From contig NZ_KQ954245.1 of the NCBI RefSeq assembly GCF_001519075.1, positions 496,001 to 560,000 of the forward strand: a DNA stretch of 64,000 nt. The letters run 5' to 3'. The notes beneath the pieces were generated by a model. The model had not been told where the DNA came from and did no database searches. It saw only the letters and a list, made by a program, of their open reading frames with translations. Made by a program: the position numbers and the translations under genes. Below, one piece after another: positions 44,764-52,993 of this stretch; positions within the stretch are counted from its first letter, which is position 1; the number at the start of each line of letters is the position of its first letter. The stretch comes from Novosphingobium fuchskuhlense (lineage in GTDB: Bacteria > Pseudomonadota > Alphaproteobacteria > Sphingomonadales > Sphingomonadaceae).

Positions 44764-44785
44764 CCGCGGCCGCGGCCGCGGCCGC
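44764..44785. repeat. CCGCGG hexamer run
   Basis: Nearly four perfect copies of CCGCGG (22 bases) follow the GH97 stop. The run is self-complementary and contains several GCGGCCGC sites. It may act as a transcription pause or hairpin, or be a slippage product. Confidence 0.7.
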
Positions 44786-44802
44786 TGGCGTCTCCCTGGC
44801 AA

Positions 44803-44820
44803 CTCGCATACTTATGCATG
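44803..44820. promoter_or_regulatory. putative LacI-type operator upstream of zwf
   Basis: CTCGCATACTTATGCATG contains GCATA-CT-TATGC and shares 11 of 18 positions with the palindrome before the TonB receptor. It lies 67 bp upstream of the zwf start. It is the weakest of the three matches. Confidence 0.4.
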
Positions 44821-44887
44821 CTGAAGCCCCGGCCAATCGGGTCTAGGGAGCTGCTGGGCGCTGCACAGGGCAGGCCGGAGAAGGAGT

Positions 44888-46345
44888 ATGCCGTCCATGG
44901 CCGCCACCAGCTGTTCTGCCCTGCTCCTGTTCGGAGCAACCGGCGATCTGGCGCGGCGCATGCTGCTGCCTTCGCTCTATGCGCTGCACGAGGACGGGCT
45001 CATTGATCCCACCCTGCGCATCGTCGGTACCGCGCGCTCGGTCCACGACGACGCCGAATTCCGCGAGATGGCCCGTGCGGCGCTGGAGGAGTTCCTCCCC
45101 GCCGATCGCCGCGATGATAGCAAACTGGCAAGCTTCCTCGAGCGCCTCGAATACCAGACGCTCGATGCTTCGAAGCCTGAAGGGTTCGCTGGCCTTGCGG
45201 AAAAGCTCGGCGATACCTCGTGCGGCCTCTCGATCTTCCTTTCGACCGCACCCGCGCTGTTCGAGCCGACCATCGAAGGCCTGCGCCTTGCGGGCCTCGC
45301 CCACGAAGGCGTGCGGATCGGTCTCGAAAAACCGCTCGGCAATGATCTCGCTTCCAGCCGCCGTATCAACGAGGCCGTCGCGGCGGGGTTCAGCGAGCGC
45401 CAGATATTCCGCATCGACCACTATCTCGGCAAGGAAACGGTCCAGAACCTGCTGGCGCTGCGCTTTGCCAACATGATGTTCGAGCCCCTGTGGAATAGCG
45501 CAGGCATCGACCACGTGCAGATCACCGTGAGCGAGACCGTCGGTCTTGAAGGCCGCAAGGGCTTCTACGATGATACCGGCGCGCTGCGCGACATGGTGCA
45601 GAACCACATGCTCCAGCTCGTCGCGCTCACCGCGATGGAGCCGCCGCTCGATTTCGACGCAACCTCGATCCGCGACGAGAAGGTCAAGGTGCTTCGTGCG
45701 CTGCGCCCCGTTCGCGCGGAGGAAATGGTGCGCGGCCAATACCGGACGGGCGCCGTGGGCGGGAGCGCCGTGGCCGGCTACCTCGACGATCTCGGCGAGG
45801 CTTCGGACACCGAGACATATGTCGCGATCAAGGCCCATGTCGACAACTGGCGCTGGCAGGGCGTGCCGTTCTACCTCCGTCACGGCAAGCGGCTTGCCGA
45901 GCGGCGCAGCGAGATCGTCGTCCAGTTCAAGGGTGTGCCGCACAATATCTTCGGGGCGCGCGGCGGCAAGCTCGCCGCAAACCGCCTCGTCATCCGCCTC
46001 CAGCCGGAGGAATACGTGCGTCTTCAGGTCATGGCCAAGGAGCCTGGGCTTGATCGGGGCGGGGTGGTCCTGCGCGAGGTGAACCTTGATCTCTCGCTCA
46101 CCACCGCCTTTGCCAAGGCGCGCCGCCGGATCGCCTATGAACGTCTGCTGCTCGATCTGATCGAGGGCGAGCAGACCCTCTTCGTCCGCCGCGACGAAGT
46201 GGAGGCGCAGTGGACGTGGGTTGACGCCATCCGCCGCGTCTGGGCGGAAACCGCGATGGAAGTGAAGCCCTATGCGGCCGGTAGCTGGGGCCCCAACGCC
46301 GGCATCGCACTGACCGAACGCGATGGGCGCAGCTGGCATGACTGA
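44888..46345 (+). CDS. zwf: glucose-6-phosphate 1-dehydrogenase
   Basis: This enzyme oxidises glucose 6-phosphate to 6-phosphogluconolactone with NAD(P). The 485 residues carry the cofactor motif LFGATGDLARR near 15 and the active site FRIDHYLGKE near 177. ATG 44888 follows AGGCCGGAGAAGGAGT. It starts the zwf-pgl-edd-glk block, the standard Entner-Doudoroff order in alphaproteobacteria, 127 bp after the glucan-degrading genes. Upstream lies a candidate LacI operator. Confidence 0.95.
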   Translation: MPSMAATSCSALLLFGATGDLARRMLLPSLYALHEDGLIDPTLRIVGTARSVHDDAEFREMARAALEEFLPADRRDDSKLASFLERLEYQTLDASKPEGFAGLAEKLGDTSCGLSIFLSTAPALFEPTIEGLRLAGLAHEGVRIGLEKPLGNDLASSRRINEAVAAGFSERQIFRIDHYLGKETVQNLLALRFANMMFEPLWNSAGIDHVQITVSETVGLEGRKGFYDDTGALRDMVQNHMLQLVALTAMEPPLDFDATSIRDEKVKVLRALRPVRAEEMVRGQYRTGAVGGSAVAGYLDDLGEASDTETYVAIKAHVDNWRWQGVPFYLRHGKRLAERRSEIVVQFKGVPHNIFGARGGKLAANRLVIRLQPEEYVRLQVMAKEPGLDRGGVVLREVNLDLSLTTAFAKARRRIAYERLLLDLIEGEQTLFVRRDEVEAQWTWVDAIRRVWAETAMEVKPYAAGSWGPNAGIALTERDGRSWHD

Positions 46346-46949
46346 CGTCACCTGGGCCGAACCGGGCGATGCCGCGGCTGTCGCCGCGCATATCGCCCGC
46401 GTGCTCGCTAAGCCTGGCGCCAAGCGGCTCGCCTTCACCGGCGGCTCCACTCCGCTCAAGGTCTTCGCCTTGCTTGCGCAGCAGGATCTCGACTGGACCG
46501 GTGCGACCATCGCGCTGACCGATGACCGCCGCGTGCCCGACGATCACCCCGCCAGCAACTTCGGCAAGCTCCATGCCGCGCTTGCCGGAACCGGAGGAGA
46601 CTTCGAGCGTCTGGAAGAAGGGGCGGTGGTCGCGCCCTTCGATCTGGTCTGGCTCGGTATGGGTGAGGATGGCCACGTCGCTTCGCTGTTTCCGCACATG
46701 CAGGCGCTGGTCCGCCCAGGTCCCAGCGTGATCGCCACCACGCCGATCCCGCTGCCGCCCGAAGCGCCGTTCGACCGCCTCACACTCAACAAGCGCGCGC
46801 TCAAGGCCACCAGAGAGATTATCCTCGTTGTCACCGGCGCGTCCAAGAAGGCGCTGATCGAGACCGTTCTTGCCGGGTCCGACGCCTATCCCGTCTCCGA
46901 CTTCCTGCGCGGCTACGGACCGCCCGTCACGATCTACTGGAGCGCCTGA
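46338..46949 (+). CDS. pgl: 6-phosphogluconolactonase
   Basis: This enzyme hydrolyses 6-phosphogluconolactone to 6-phosphogluconate. The 203 residues show the phosphate-binding FTGGSTP near 33, LTDDRRVP near 60 and the catalytic [13 protein letters not shown] near 108. This matches the SugarP_isomerase/DevB family. It overlaps zwf by eight bases and shares one base with edd, so the three genes are co-translated. The DevB-type length is about 220-250, so this is slightly short but complete. Confidence 0.93.
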   Translation: MTDVTWAEPGDAAAVAAHIARVLAKPGAKRLAFTGGSTPLKVFALLAQQDLDWTGATIALTDDRRVPDDHPASNFGKLHAALAGTGGDFERLEEGAVVAPFDLVWLGMGEDGHVASLFPHMQALVRPGPSVIATTPIPLPPEAPFDRLTLNKRALKATREIILVVTGASKKALIETVLAGSDAYPVSDFLRGYGPPVTIYWSA

Positions 46950-48781
46950 TGCCCCAAGACCTGCCCCTCAATTCCATCGTTGCGAAGGTCACTGACCGGA
47001 TCATCGCGCGCTCTGCCACGACGCGCGCCGCCTATCTCGACCTGATCGCCCGCGCCCGTGATGCCGGGGTCAACCGCGATGTGCTCTCCTGCGGCAATCT
47101 CGCGCACGGCTTTGCCGCGGCGGGAGAGGACAAGATCGCGCTGCGCACCGGCAAGAGCCCCAATATCGGGGTCATCACCGCCTACAACGACATGCTCTCG
47201 GCGCATCAGCCCTATGGCCGCTATCCGGAGCAGATCAAGATCTTCGCCCGCGAAGTTGGCGCAACCGCGCAAGTCGCGGGCGGGGTGCCGGCGATGTGCG
47301 ACGGGGTCACGCAGGGGCAGGACTCGATGGAGCTGTCGCTGTTCAGCCGCGACACTATCGCGATGGGCACCGCTGTCGGCCTCAGCCATGGCATGTACGA
47401 AGCGGCGCTCCTGCTCGGCATCTGCGACAAGATCGTGCCGGGCCTGCTGATCGGATCCCTGCGTTTCGGTCACCTGCCGACGATCCTCGTGCCCGCAGGC
47501 CAGATGGCGACCGGCCTTGCCAACAAGGAAAAGCAGCGCATCCGGCAGCTCTATGCCGAAGGCAAGGCGACCCGCGAGGAACTGCTGGAGAGCGAAAGCG
47601 CAAGCTATCATTCCGCCGGCACCTGCACGTTCTACGGCACCGCCAATTCCAATCAGATGATGATGGAGATGATGGGCCTTCACATGCCGGGGGCGAGCTT
47701 CGTCCAGCCCGGCAGCAAGCTGCGGCAGGAACTGACCCGCGCCGCCGTACATCGCGTGGCGCAGATCACCTGGGATGGCGACGATTATCGCCCGCTGGGC
47801 CATTGCGTCGATGAAAAGGCCATCGTCAACGCCATCGTCGGCCTGCTGGCAACGGGCGGCTCTACGAACCATGTGATCCATCTCCCCGCGATTGCCCGCG
47901 CCGCCGGTGTGCAGATCGACTGGGACGACATGGACGAGCTCAGCCGCGCGGTGCCGTTGATCGCCAGCATCTATCCCAACGGGTCGGGCGACGTGAACGG
48001 CTTCGCGGACGCGGGCGGCATGCCCTACGTCATCCGGGAACTGGTTGAGGCTGGCGTAGCCCACGGCGATATCCGCACCGTCTACGGCACATCGCTGCTC
48101 GAAGGTGCGCAGCAGCCGGTTCTGGACGGAGATGCGCTGCGCTGGGACCCCGCCCCGCGCGAGAGCCTCAACCCCGCGATGCTGCGTCCCGTCGCCGAGC
48201 CCTTCCAGCCCGAAGGCGGCCTGCGGCTCGTTCATGGCAATCTCGGTCGCGGCACGATCAAGGTGAGCGCGGTCGACCGAACCCGCTGGACCATCGAGGC
48301 ACCCTGCCGCGTGTTTTCCGACCAGAACGATGTGATCAAGGCCTTCAAGGCTGGCGAGCTCGAACGCGATGTCGTCGTTGTCGTGCGCTTCCAGGGCCCG
48401 GCGGCCAACGGCATGCCTGAATTGCACAAGCTCACCCCCTCGCTCGGCGTGCTGCAAGACCGCGGGTTCCGCGTCGCGCTCGTCACGGATGGCCGCATGT
48501 CGGGCGCCTCGGGCAAGGTGCCCGCCGCAATCCACGTCTCGCCGGAAGCGAAGAAGGGCGGCGCGCTGGCGCTGCTCCAGGACGGCGACATCGTGCGCGT
48601 CTGTGCAGAAACCGGCGAACTGATCGCCCTGGTCGATGCCGTTGAATGGGCGGCGCGCACGCCCACTAAGGCCCCGCCTGAGGAAATGGGCGTCGGCCGC
48701 GAACTCTTCGCGATGATGCGCCACTTTGCCGATCCCGCGGAGCGCGGTGGTTCGGCCATGCTGGCCTTGGGCGGGCTTTGA
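46949..48781 (+). CDS. edd: 6-phosphogluconate dehydratase
   Basis: This [4Fe-4S] dehydratase converts 6-phosphogluconate to KDPG, the first dedicated Entner-Doudoroff step. The 610 residues include [28 protein letters not shown] (cluster cysteine), NGSGDVNGF and MPELHKLTP near the C-terminus. Full length for the family. The partner aldolase eda is not in this window, so KDPG must be split by an enzyme encoded elsewhere. Confidence 0.95.
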   Translation: MPQDLPLNSIVAKVTDRIIARSATTRAAYLDLIARARDAGVNRDVLSCGNLAHGFAAAGEDKIALRTGKSPNIGVITAYNDMLSAHQPYGRYPEQIKIFAREVGATAQVAGGVPAMCDGVTQGQDSMELSLFSRDTIAMGTAVGLSHGMYEAALLLGICDKIVPGLLIGSLRFGHLPTILVPAGQMATGLANKEKQRIRQLYAEGKATREELLESESASYHSAGTCTFYGTANSNQMMMEMMGLHMPGASFVQPGSKLRQELTRAAVHRVAQITWDGDDYRPLGHCVDEKAIVNAIVGLLATGGSTNHVIHLPAIARAAGVQIDWDDMDELSRAVPLIASIYPNGSGDVNGFADAGGMPYVIRELVEAGVAHGDIRTVYGTSLLEGAQQPVLDGDALRWDPAPRESLNPAMLRPVAEPFQPEGGLRLVHGNLGRGTIKVSAVDRTRWTIEAPCRVFSDQNDVIKAFKAGELERDVVVVVRFQGPAANGMPELHKLTPSLGVLQDRGFRVALVTDGRMSGASGKVPAAIHVSPEAKKGGALALLQDGDIVRVCAETGELIALVDAVEWAARTPTKAPPEEMGVGRELFAMMRHFADPAERGGSAMLALGGL

Positions 48782-48836
48782 GCGCAGGACAACCGGACCG
48801 GCAAACGCCGGACGTCACAACAGGGAGAGAGCAGGG

Positions 48837-49805
48837 ATGCATCTGGTCGCGGTCGATATCGGCGGAACGCACGCCCGCTTCGCGCTGGCCGAGGTAGAGG
48901 CAGGGCGCGTCGTCACGCTGGGCGAGGCGGTAACGCTCAAGACCGCAGACCATCCCAGCTTCCAGCTTGCTTGGGAGGAGTTTGCCCGCCTCTCCGGCGG
49001 AAGCCTCCCGGCCGCTGTCGCCATCGCGGTTGCAGGCCCGGTTGGCGGTGAGATCATCCGCTTCACCAACAATCCCTGGATCATCCGTCCGGCGCTGATC
49101 CCTGAAAAGCTCGGCGCACCTGCCTATGTGGTGGTCAACGATTTCGCCGCCGTCGCCCATGCTGTCGCGCAGGCCGATGCTGCGCACCTCCTCCACCTCT
49201 GCGGCCCCGATGTACCGCTTCCCGAGGAGGGCACCATCAGCGTGGTCGGCCCCGGCACCGGGCTGGGTGTCGCCCAGCTCTGGCGGCAGCGCGGGACCTA
49301 TCATGTCCAGCCCACCGAAGGCGGCCACATCGATTTTGCGCCGCTCGACAGGATCGAGGATGCGATTCTGGCGCGCTTGCGCGGGCGGCACCGCCGCGTC
49401 TCGGCCGAACGGGTCGTCGCTGGCCCCGGCATTGTCGATATCTATGAAACGCTGGCCAGCATCGAGGGGAGGGCGATCACCTCGCTCACCGACAAGGAGC
49501 TCTGGGCACTCGGGACCAGCGGGGAAGACAGCCTTGCTTCGGCAGCGGTTGACCGCTTCTGCCTCTCGCTCGGCAGCGTGGCGGGCGATCTTGCGCTGGC
49601 ACATGGGGCAAGCGCACTGGTCATGGCGGGCGGCCTCGGGCTACGGATAAAGGATTCGCTGGTCCGTTCCGGCTTCGCGCAGCGCTTTTGCGACAAAGGC
49701 CGGTTCGAAGCGCTCATGGCCGCCATGCCGGTCAAGCTCATTACCCATCCGCAGCCCGGCCTGTTTGGCGCCGCTGCCGCTTTCGCACAGGCTCACGCCG
49801 GATAG
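48837..49805 (+). CDS. glk: glucokinase
   Basis: This ATP-dependent kinase feeds free glucose, released by the alpha-glucosidases, into the pathway. The 322 residues start [18 protein letters not shown], the phosphate-1 motif, and later have [11 protein letters not shown] and EGGHIDFAP with a catalytic region [10 protein letters not shown]. It is of the proteobacterial Glk type (not ROK). ATG 48837 lies after AGGGAGAGAGCAGGG, 55 bp from edd. Last gene of the sugar block. Confidence 0.93.
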   Translation: MHLVAVDIGGTHARFALAEVEAGRVVTLGEAVTLKTADHPSFQLAWEEFARLSGGSLPAAVAIAVAGPVGGEIIRFTNNPWIIRPALIPEKLGAPAYVVVNDFAAVAHAVAQADAAHLLHLCGPDVPLPEEGTISVVGPGTGLGVAQLWRQRGTYHVQPTEGGHIDFAPLDRIEDAILARLRGRHRRVSAERVVAGPGIVDIYETLASIEGRAITSLTDKELWALGTSGEDSLASAAVDRFCLSLGSVAGDLALAHGASALVMAGGLGLRIKDSLVRSGFAQRFCDKGRFEALMAAMPVKLITHPQPGLFGAAAAFAQAHAG

Positions 49806-49869
49806 CTCACGCTTTTGCGAGGAAGCCCTGAACCCGCTTGCCAAGGGTGCTAGGCTGGCTTAGCCATGC

Positions 49870-49887
49870 CTTAACCGAGCGATTAAG
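49870..49887. promoter_or_regulatory. CTTAA-N8-TTAAG inverted repeat before enoyl-CoA hydratase
   Basis: CTTAA (49870-49874) and TTAAG (49883-49887) flank eight bases just upstream of the ribosome site of the next gene. It resembles the TTAA-N7-TTAA CtrA site but has one base too many in the spacer. Confidence 0.25.
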
Positions 49888-49897
49888 GGAAAGAGCG

Positions 49898-50680
49898 ATG
49901 TCTTACGAAACGATCCGCGTCGAAACCGTCGGCCTTGTCCGCAGCATCGTGCTCAACCGGCCAGAGCGGCTCAACGCCTGCCCGCCCAATATGGCGGTCG
50001 AAATCGGCGATGCGCTCTATGACCTCGAAGGCGCGCGCGCTGTCGTGATCACGGGCGAGGGTCGGGCGTTCTGTTCGGGCGCCGATCTGGCTGTCAGCGG
50101 CAAGCGCAGCGTCGCGGGCGGGGCAGGCAGCTACAAGGCACTGACAGAGAGCTACAACCCGATGATCGCAAAGCTCTCGCGGCTTTCGGTCCCGATCGTT
50201 ACAGCGGTCAACGGCCCTGCCGCCGGCGTCGGCTGCTCTATCGCACTGATGGGCGATTTTGTGCTCGCGGCGAAGAGTGCCTATTTTCTCCAGGCTTTCG
50301 TCAACATCGGTCTCGTGCCCGATGGCGGTGCCAGCTGGGTCCTGCCGCGGCTGATCGGCAAGTCACGTGCGCTTCAGATGATGATGCTGGGCGAACGGGT
50401 CGGCGCCGAAAAGGCCGAGGAATGGGGCATGATCTACAAGGCGGTCGACGATGCCGCGCTGGCTGACGAGGCCATGGCTCTCGCCGAGCGGCTCGCCAAC
50501 GGGCCGACCGTGGCGCTCGGTGTGATGCGGCAGAACGTGGCGCGTGCGCTCGAAACCGATCTGCCCGCCGCGCTGCTTATCGAAGCCGAAGGCCAATGGA
50601 AGGCTGGTGACAGCAGCGACGCCAAGGAAGGCATCAGCGCCTTCCTCGAAAAGCGCAAGGCAGACTTCAAGGGCAAGTAA
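49898..50680 (+). CDS. enoyl-CoA hydratase/isomerase family protein
   Basis: A 260-residue crotonase-fold enzyme. Oxyanion-hole segments are GRAFCSGADL near residue 58 and GPAAGVGCSIAL near 107; the region FVNIGLVPDGGASWVLPRLIG near 130 is typical of PaaG/enoyl-CoA hydratase members. ATG 49898 has AAGGGA upstream. It may serve fatty or aromatic acid beta-oxidation. The following CsaA-like gene begins right after its stop, so the two are likely co-transcribed. Confidence 0.88.
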   Translation: MSYETIRVETVGLVRSIVLNRPERLNACPPNMAVEIGDALYDLEGARAVVITGEGRAFCSGADLAVSGKRSVAGGAGSYKALTESYNPMIAKLSRLSVPIVTAVNGPAAGVGCSIALMGDFVLAAKSAYFLQAFVNIGLVPDGGASWVLPRLIGKSRALQMMMLGERVGAEKAEEWGMIYKAVDDAALADEAMALAERLANGPTVALGVMRQNVARALETDLPAALLIEAEGQWKAGDSSDAKEGISAFLEKRKADFKGK

Positions 50681-51052
50681 GTGCATCTCGAACACGATCC
50701 CGCAGCCCCGGCGGCAGACATCATCGGCTTTGAGGATTTCCTCAAGGTCGATATCCGCATGGGCACAGTCGTGAGCGCCGAACCCTATCCCGAAGCGCGC
50801 AAGCCCAGCATCAAGCTGGCGATCGACTTCGGGGAGGGCATCGGCGTGAAACGTTCGAGCGCGCAGATCGCCGTGCTCTATACGCCCGAGGAACTGGTCG
50901 GCCGGCAGGTGGCGGCGGTGGTCAATTTCCCCCCGCGCCAGATCGGGAAGTTCATGTCCGAAGTGCTGACGGTGGGCTTCCCGGACGAGGAAGGCCGCGT
51001 CGTGCTTTTTGCACCGGACCGAAAGGTTCCCAACGGCGCGCGGCTGTTCTAG
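50681..51052 (+). CDS. CsaA-like tRNA-binding domain protein
   Basis: A 123-residue single-domain protein with the OB-fold EMAP/Arc1p-like tRNA-binding domain, seen in IRMGTVVSAEPYPEA, KLAIDFGEG, RSSAQIAVLYTPEEL and GKFMSEVLTVG. CsaA members are dimers described as export chaperones in Bacillus and as tRNA binders. GTG at 50681 is the codon right after the preceding stop. Its TAG stop is part of a CTAG shared with the convergent aroB stop. Confidence 0.88.
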   Translation: MHLEHDPAAPAADIIGFEDFLKVDIRMGTVVSAEPYPEARKPSIKLAIDFGEGIGVKRSSAQIAVLYTPEELVGRQVAAVVNFPPRQIGKFMSEVLTVGFPDEEGRVVLFAPDRKVPNGARLF

Positions 51053-52158
51053 CCCCGCGCCAGTTCCGCATCGAGAAACGCGGCCACGTCCGCGAGGTCC
51101 ACGTCCTTGGCGAGGAACGTCTGCCCGATCCCGCGCATCAGCAGGAAGGGCAGGGTGCCTGCATCCATCTTCTTGTCGTGCAGCATATGCGCCTTGAGCC
51201 GCGCGCCGTCGCACATGAGACCGAGCGCCGCGAGCGAGGAGGGCAGGCCCGCCGCGCCGATATGGCCCGCCACACGCTCCGCATCTTGGCCGTTCATCAG
51301 CCCGATCCGCGCCGAGTAGCGCGCGGCCAGCACCATGCCGAGCGCCACGCCCTCGCCGTGGAGCAGCCGGTCCGAAAAGCCCGTCTCGGCTTCCAGCGCA
51401 TGGCCGAAGGTATGACCGAGGTTGAGCAACGCGCGCACACCCAGCGTTTCCTTCTCGTCCGCCGCGACGATCCGCGCCTTGGCCGCGACACTCTTTGCAA
51501 TCGCATGTTCGCGCGCCGCTGCGTCGCCCGCCAGAAGCGCCGGGCCATGTGCCTCGCACCAGTGAAAGAAGTCGGCATCGTCGATCAGACCGTACTTCAC
51601 GACCTCGGCGTAGCCTGCCCGCGTCTCGCGCGGTGGCAAGGTATCGAGCGCCAGCGGATCAGCCAGTACCAGCACCGGCTGATGGAACGCGCCGACCAGG
51701 TTCTTGCCCGCCGTAGTATTGATCGCAGTCTTGCCGCCCACGCTGGAATCGACCTGCGCGAGCAAGGTCGTCGGCATCTGGATGAAACCGCATCCGCGCT
51801 TCACCATCGAGGCGGCAAAGCCGGTCAGGTCGCCGATCACACCGCCACCGAGTGCGATCACGCTGTCTTTGCGCTCCACACCCTGTTCGAGCAGCCATTC
51901 CGCCGTCTGCGCGAGATATTGCCAGCTCTTGGTCGATTCGCCGGCGGGCAGGACCAGCCATGTGCTGGTAATGCCGTGCGCTGCAAGCGAGGCCTCGACT
52001 GGCCCGCGCCAGGCTGCGGCGACCCGTTCGTCGGTCACCACCGCCACCTTGCCGCCACGGATGAACGGGCGGCAGTGCTGGCCGGCAGCCGCCAGCAGCC
52101 CGGCCTCGATCCGCACCTCGTAGGGCGCGCCGGCGATGTTTACGGGTATCACAGCCAT
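51049..52158 (-). CDS. aroB: 3-dehydroquinate synthase
   Basis: This NAD- and zinc-dependent enzyme converts DAHP to 3-dehydroquinate in the shikimate pathway. The 369 residues show the cofactor segment ALGGGVIGDLTGFAAS near 103, VDSSVGGKTAIN near 137, and late LLNLGHTFGHALE with zinc-binding histidines. It overlaps aroK by 10 bp and is translated from the same mRNA. Full length. Confidence 0.95.
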   Translation of the reverse strand: MAVIPVNIAGAPYEVRIEAGLLAAAGQHCRPFIRGGKVAVVTDERVAAAWRGPVEASLAAHGITSTWLVLPAGESTKSWQYLAQTAEWLLEQGVERKDSVIALGGGVIGDLTGFAASMVKRGCGFIQMPTTLLAQVDSSVGGKTAINTTAGKNLVGAFHQPVLVLADPLALDTLPPRETRAGYAEVVKYGLIDDADFFHWCEAHGPALLAGDAAAREHAIAKSVAAKARIVAADEKETLGVRALLNLGHTFGHALEAETGFSDRLLHGEGVALGMVLAARYSARIGLMNGQDAERVAGHIGAAGLPSSLAALGLMCDGARLKAHMLHDKKMDAGTLPFLLMRGIGQTFLAKDVDLADVAAFLDAELARG

Positions 52159-52730
52159 GCGTCGATTGCCTTCAGGATGGTGACCACAGTCGCCTGGTGG
52201 GGCTGGTTGCCACTGGTCACGTGGATCGGCGCCTCGGCATAGGCGGGGCCGCGTTCGGCCTTGAGCCGGGCGAGGATCTCGCGCGGGTTGCCGGTCTTGA
52301 GCAGCGGCCGGTTGCCCTTGCGGCCCACGCGCGCCACCAGTGTATCGACATCGCTGTCGAGCCAGATCGCGATGGCGCGCTTCAGGATCAGCGCGCGCGT
52401 CTCGGGATCCGCGAAGGCCCCTCCGCCGGTCGCCAGCACTCGCCGTTCGGACGCACCGTCCTCGCCCAGCAGCCGTGCGATCACCCGCCGCTCACCGCTG
52501 CGGAAATAGGGCTCGCCGAACTGGGCGAAGATCTCGGGGATCGACATCTGCGCCGCCTTCTCGATTTCCTCGTCGGCATCGCAGAAGGGCATCGCCAGAA
52601 TGGAAGCCAGCTTGCGCCCAACCGTCGTTTTGCCCACGCCCATCATGCCGACCAGCACGATCGGCCGGTCGATGCGGGCGGCCAGACGCTGGATCGCGCC
52701 GGCCGGGAAGGCGGGGTCGTCATGCTCCAT
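52149..52730 (-). CDS. aroK: shikimate kinase
   Basis: This enzyme phosphorylates shikimate with ATP. The 193 residues carry the Walker A MMGVGKTTVGRKLA near 30, substrate residues in FCDADEEIE and the glycine-rich ATGGGAFADPETR near 100. A short extra N-terminus (first 20 residues, with HDDPAFPAGAIQRL) precedes the kinase fold. It heads the aroK-aroB pair. The start ATG 52730 is divergent from the small membrane-protein gene across 104 bp. Confidence 0.93.
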   Translation of the reverse strand: MEHDDPAFPAGAIQRLAARIDRPIVLVGMMGVGKTTVGRKLASILAMPFCDADEEIEKAAQMSIPEIFAQFGEPYFRSGERRVIARLLGEDGASERRVLATGGGAFADPETRALILKRAIAIWLDSDVDTLVARVGRKGNRPLLKTGNPREILARLKAERGPAYAEAPIHVTSGNQPHQATVVTILKAIDAWL

Positions 52731-52834
52731 TGCCGCGCCGCCTATAGTTGCGCTAGGGCCAAGCGCAAGGGTTGTACAAGAGCCGTGGCCGCGCCTTCTT
52801 CCGGGGCGAGCGAGCGGCCTCGGGAGCGTTTCAG

Positions 52835-52993
52835 GTGCAAGGTCGATTTCTGCCCATTCTTCGCATCGTGGTCATGGGCAGCCTCTTGGTGGTGGTGGCG
52901 ATAGTGGCATTGGCATGGATCATGGGGGATACGCAGCAGACCCGCTGGATCGAGACGCCTGTTGCGCTGCCAGATGCAAAGGCTGCCTCGTGA
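52835..52993 (+). CDS. small single-pass membrane protein, unknown function
   Basis: A 52-residue protein with one hydrophobic helix (VVMGSLLVVVAIVALAWIMG) and a short polar tail. GTG 52835 is preceded by GGGAG at proper spacing; a TTG at 52772 would add 21 arginine-rich residues. Its stop TGATG shares a base with the start of the next gene, so translation is coupled. It could be an anchor or partner for the large exported protein that follows. Confidence 0.6.
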   Translation: MQGRFLPILRIVVMGSLLVVVAIVALAWIMGDTQQTRWIETPVALPDAKAAS

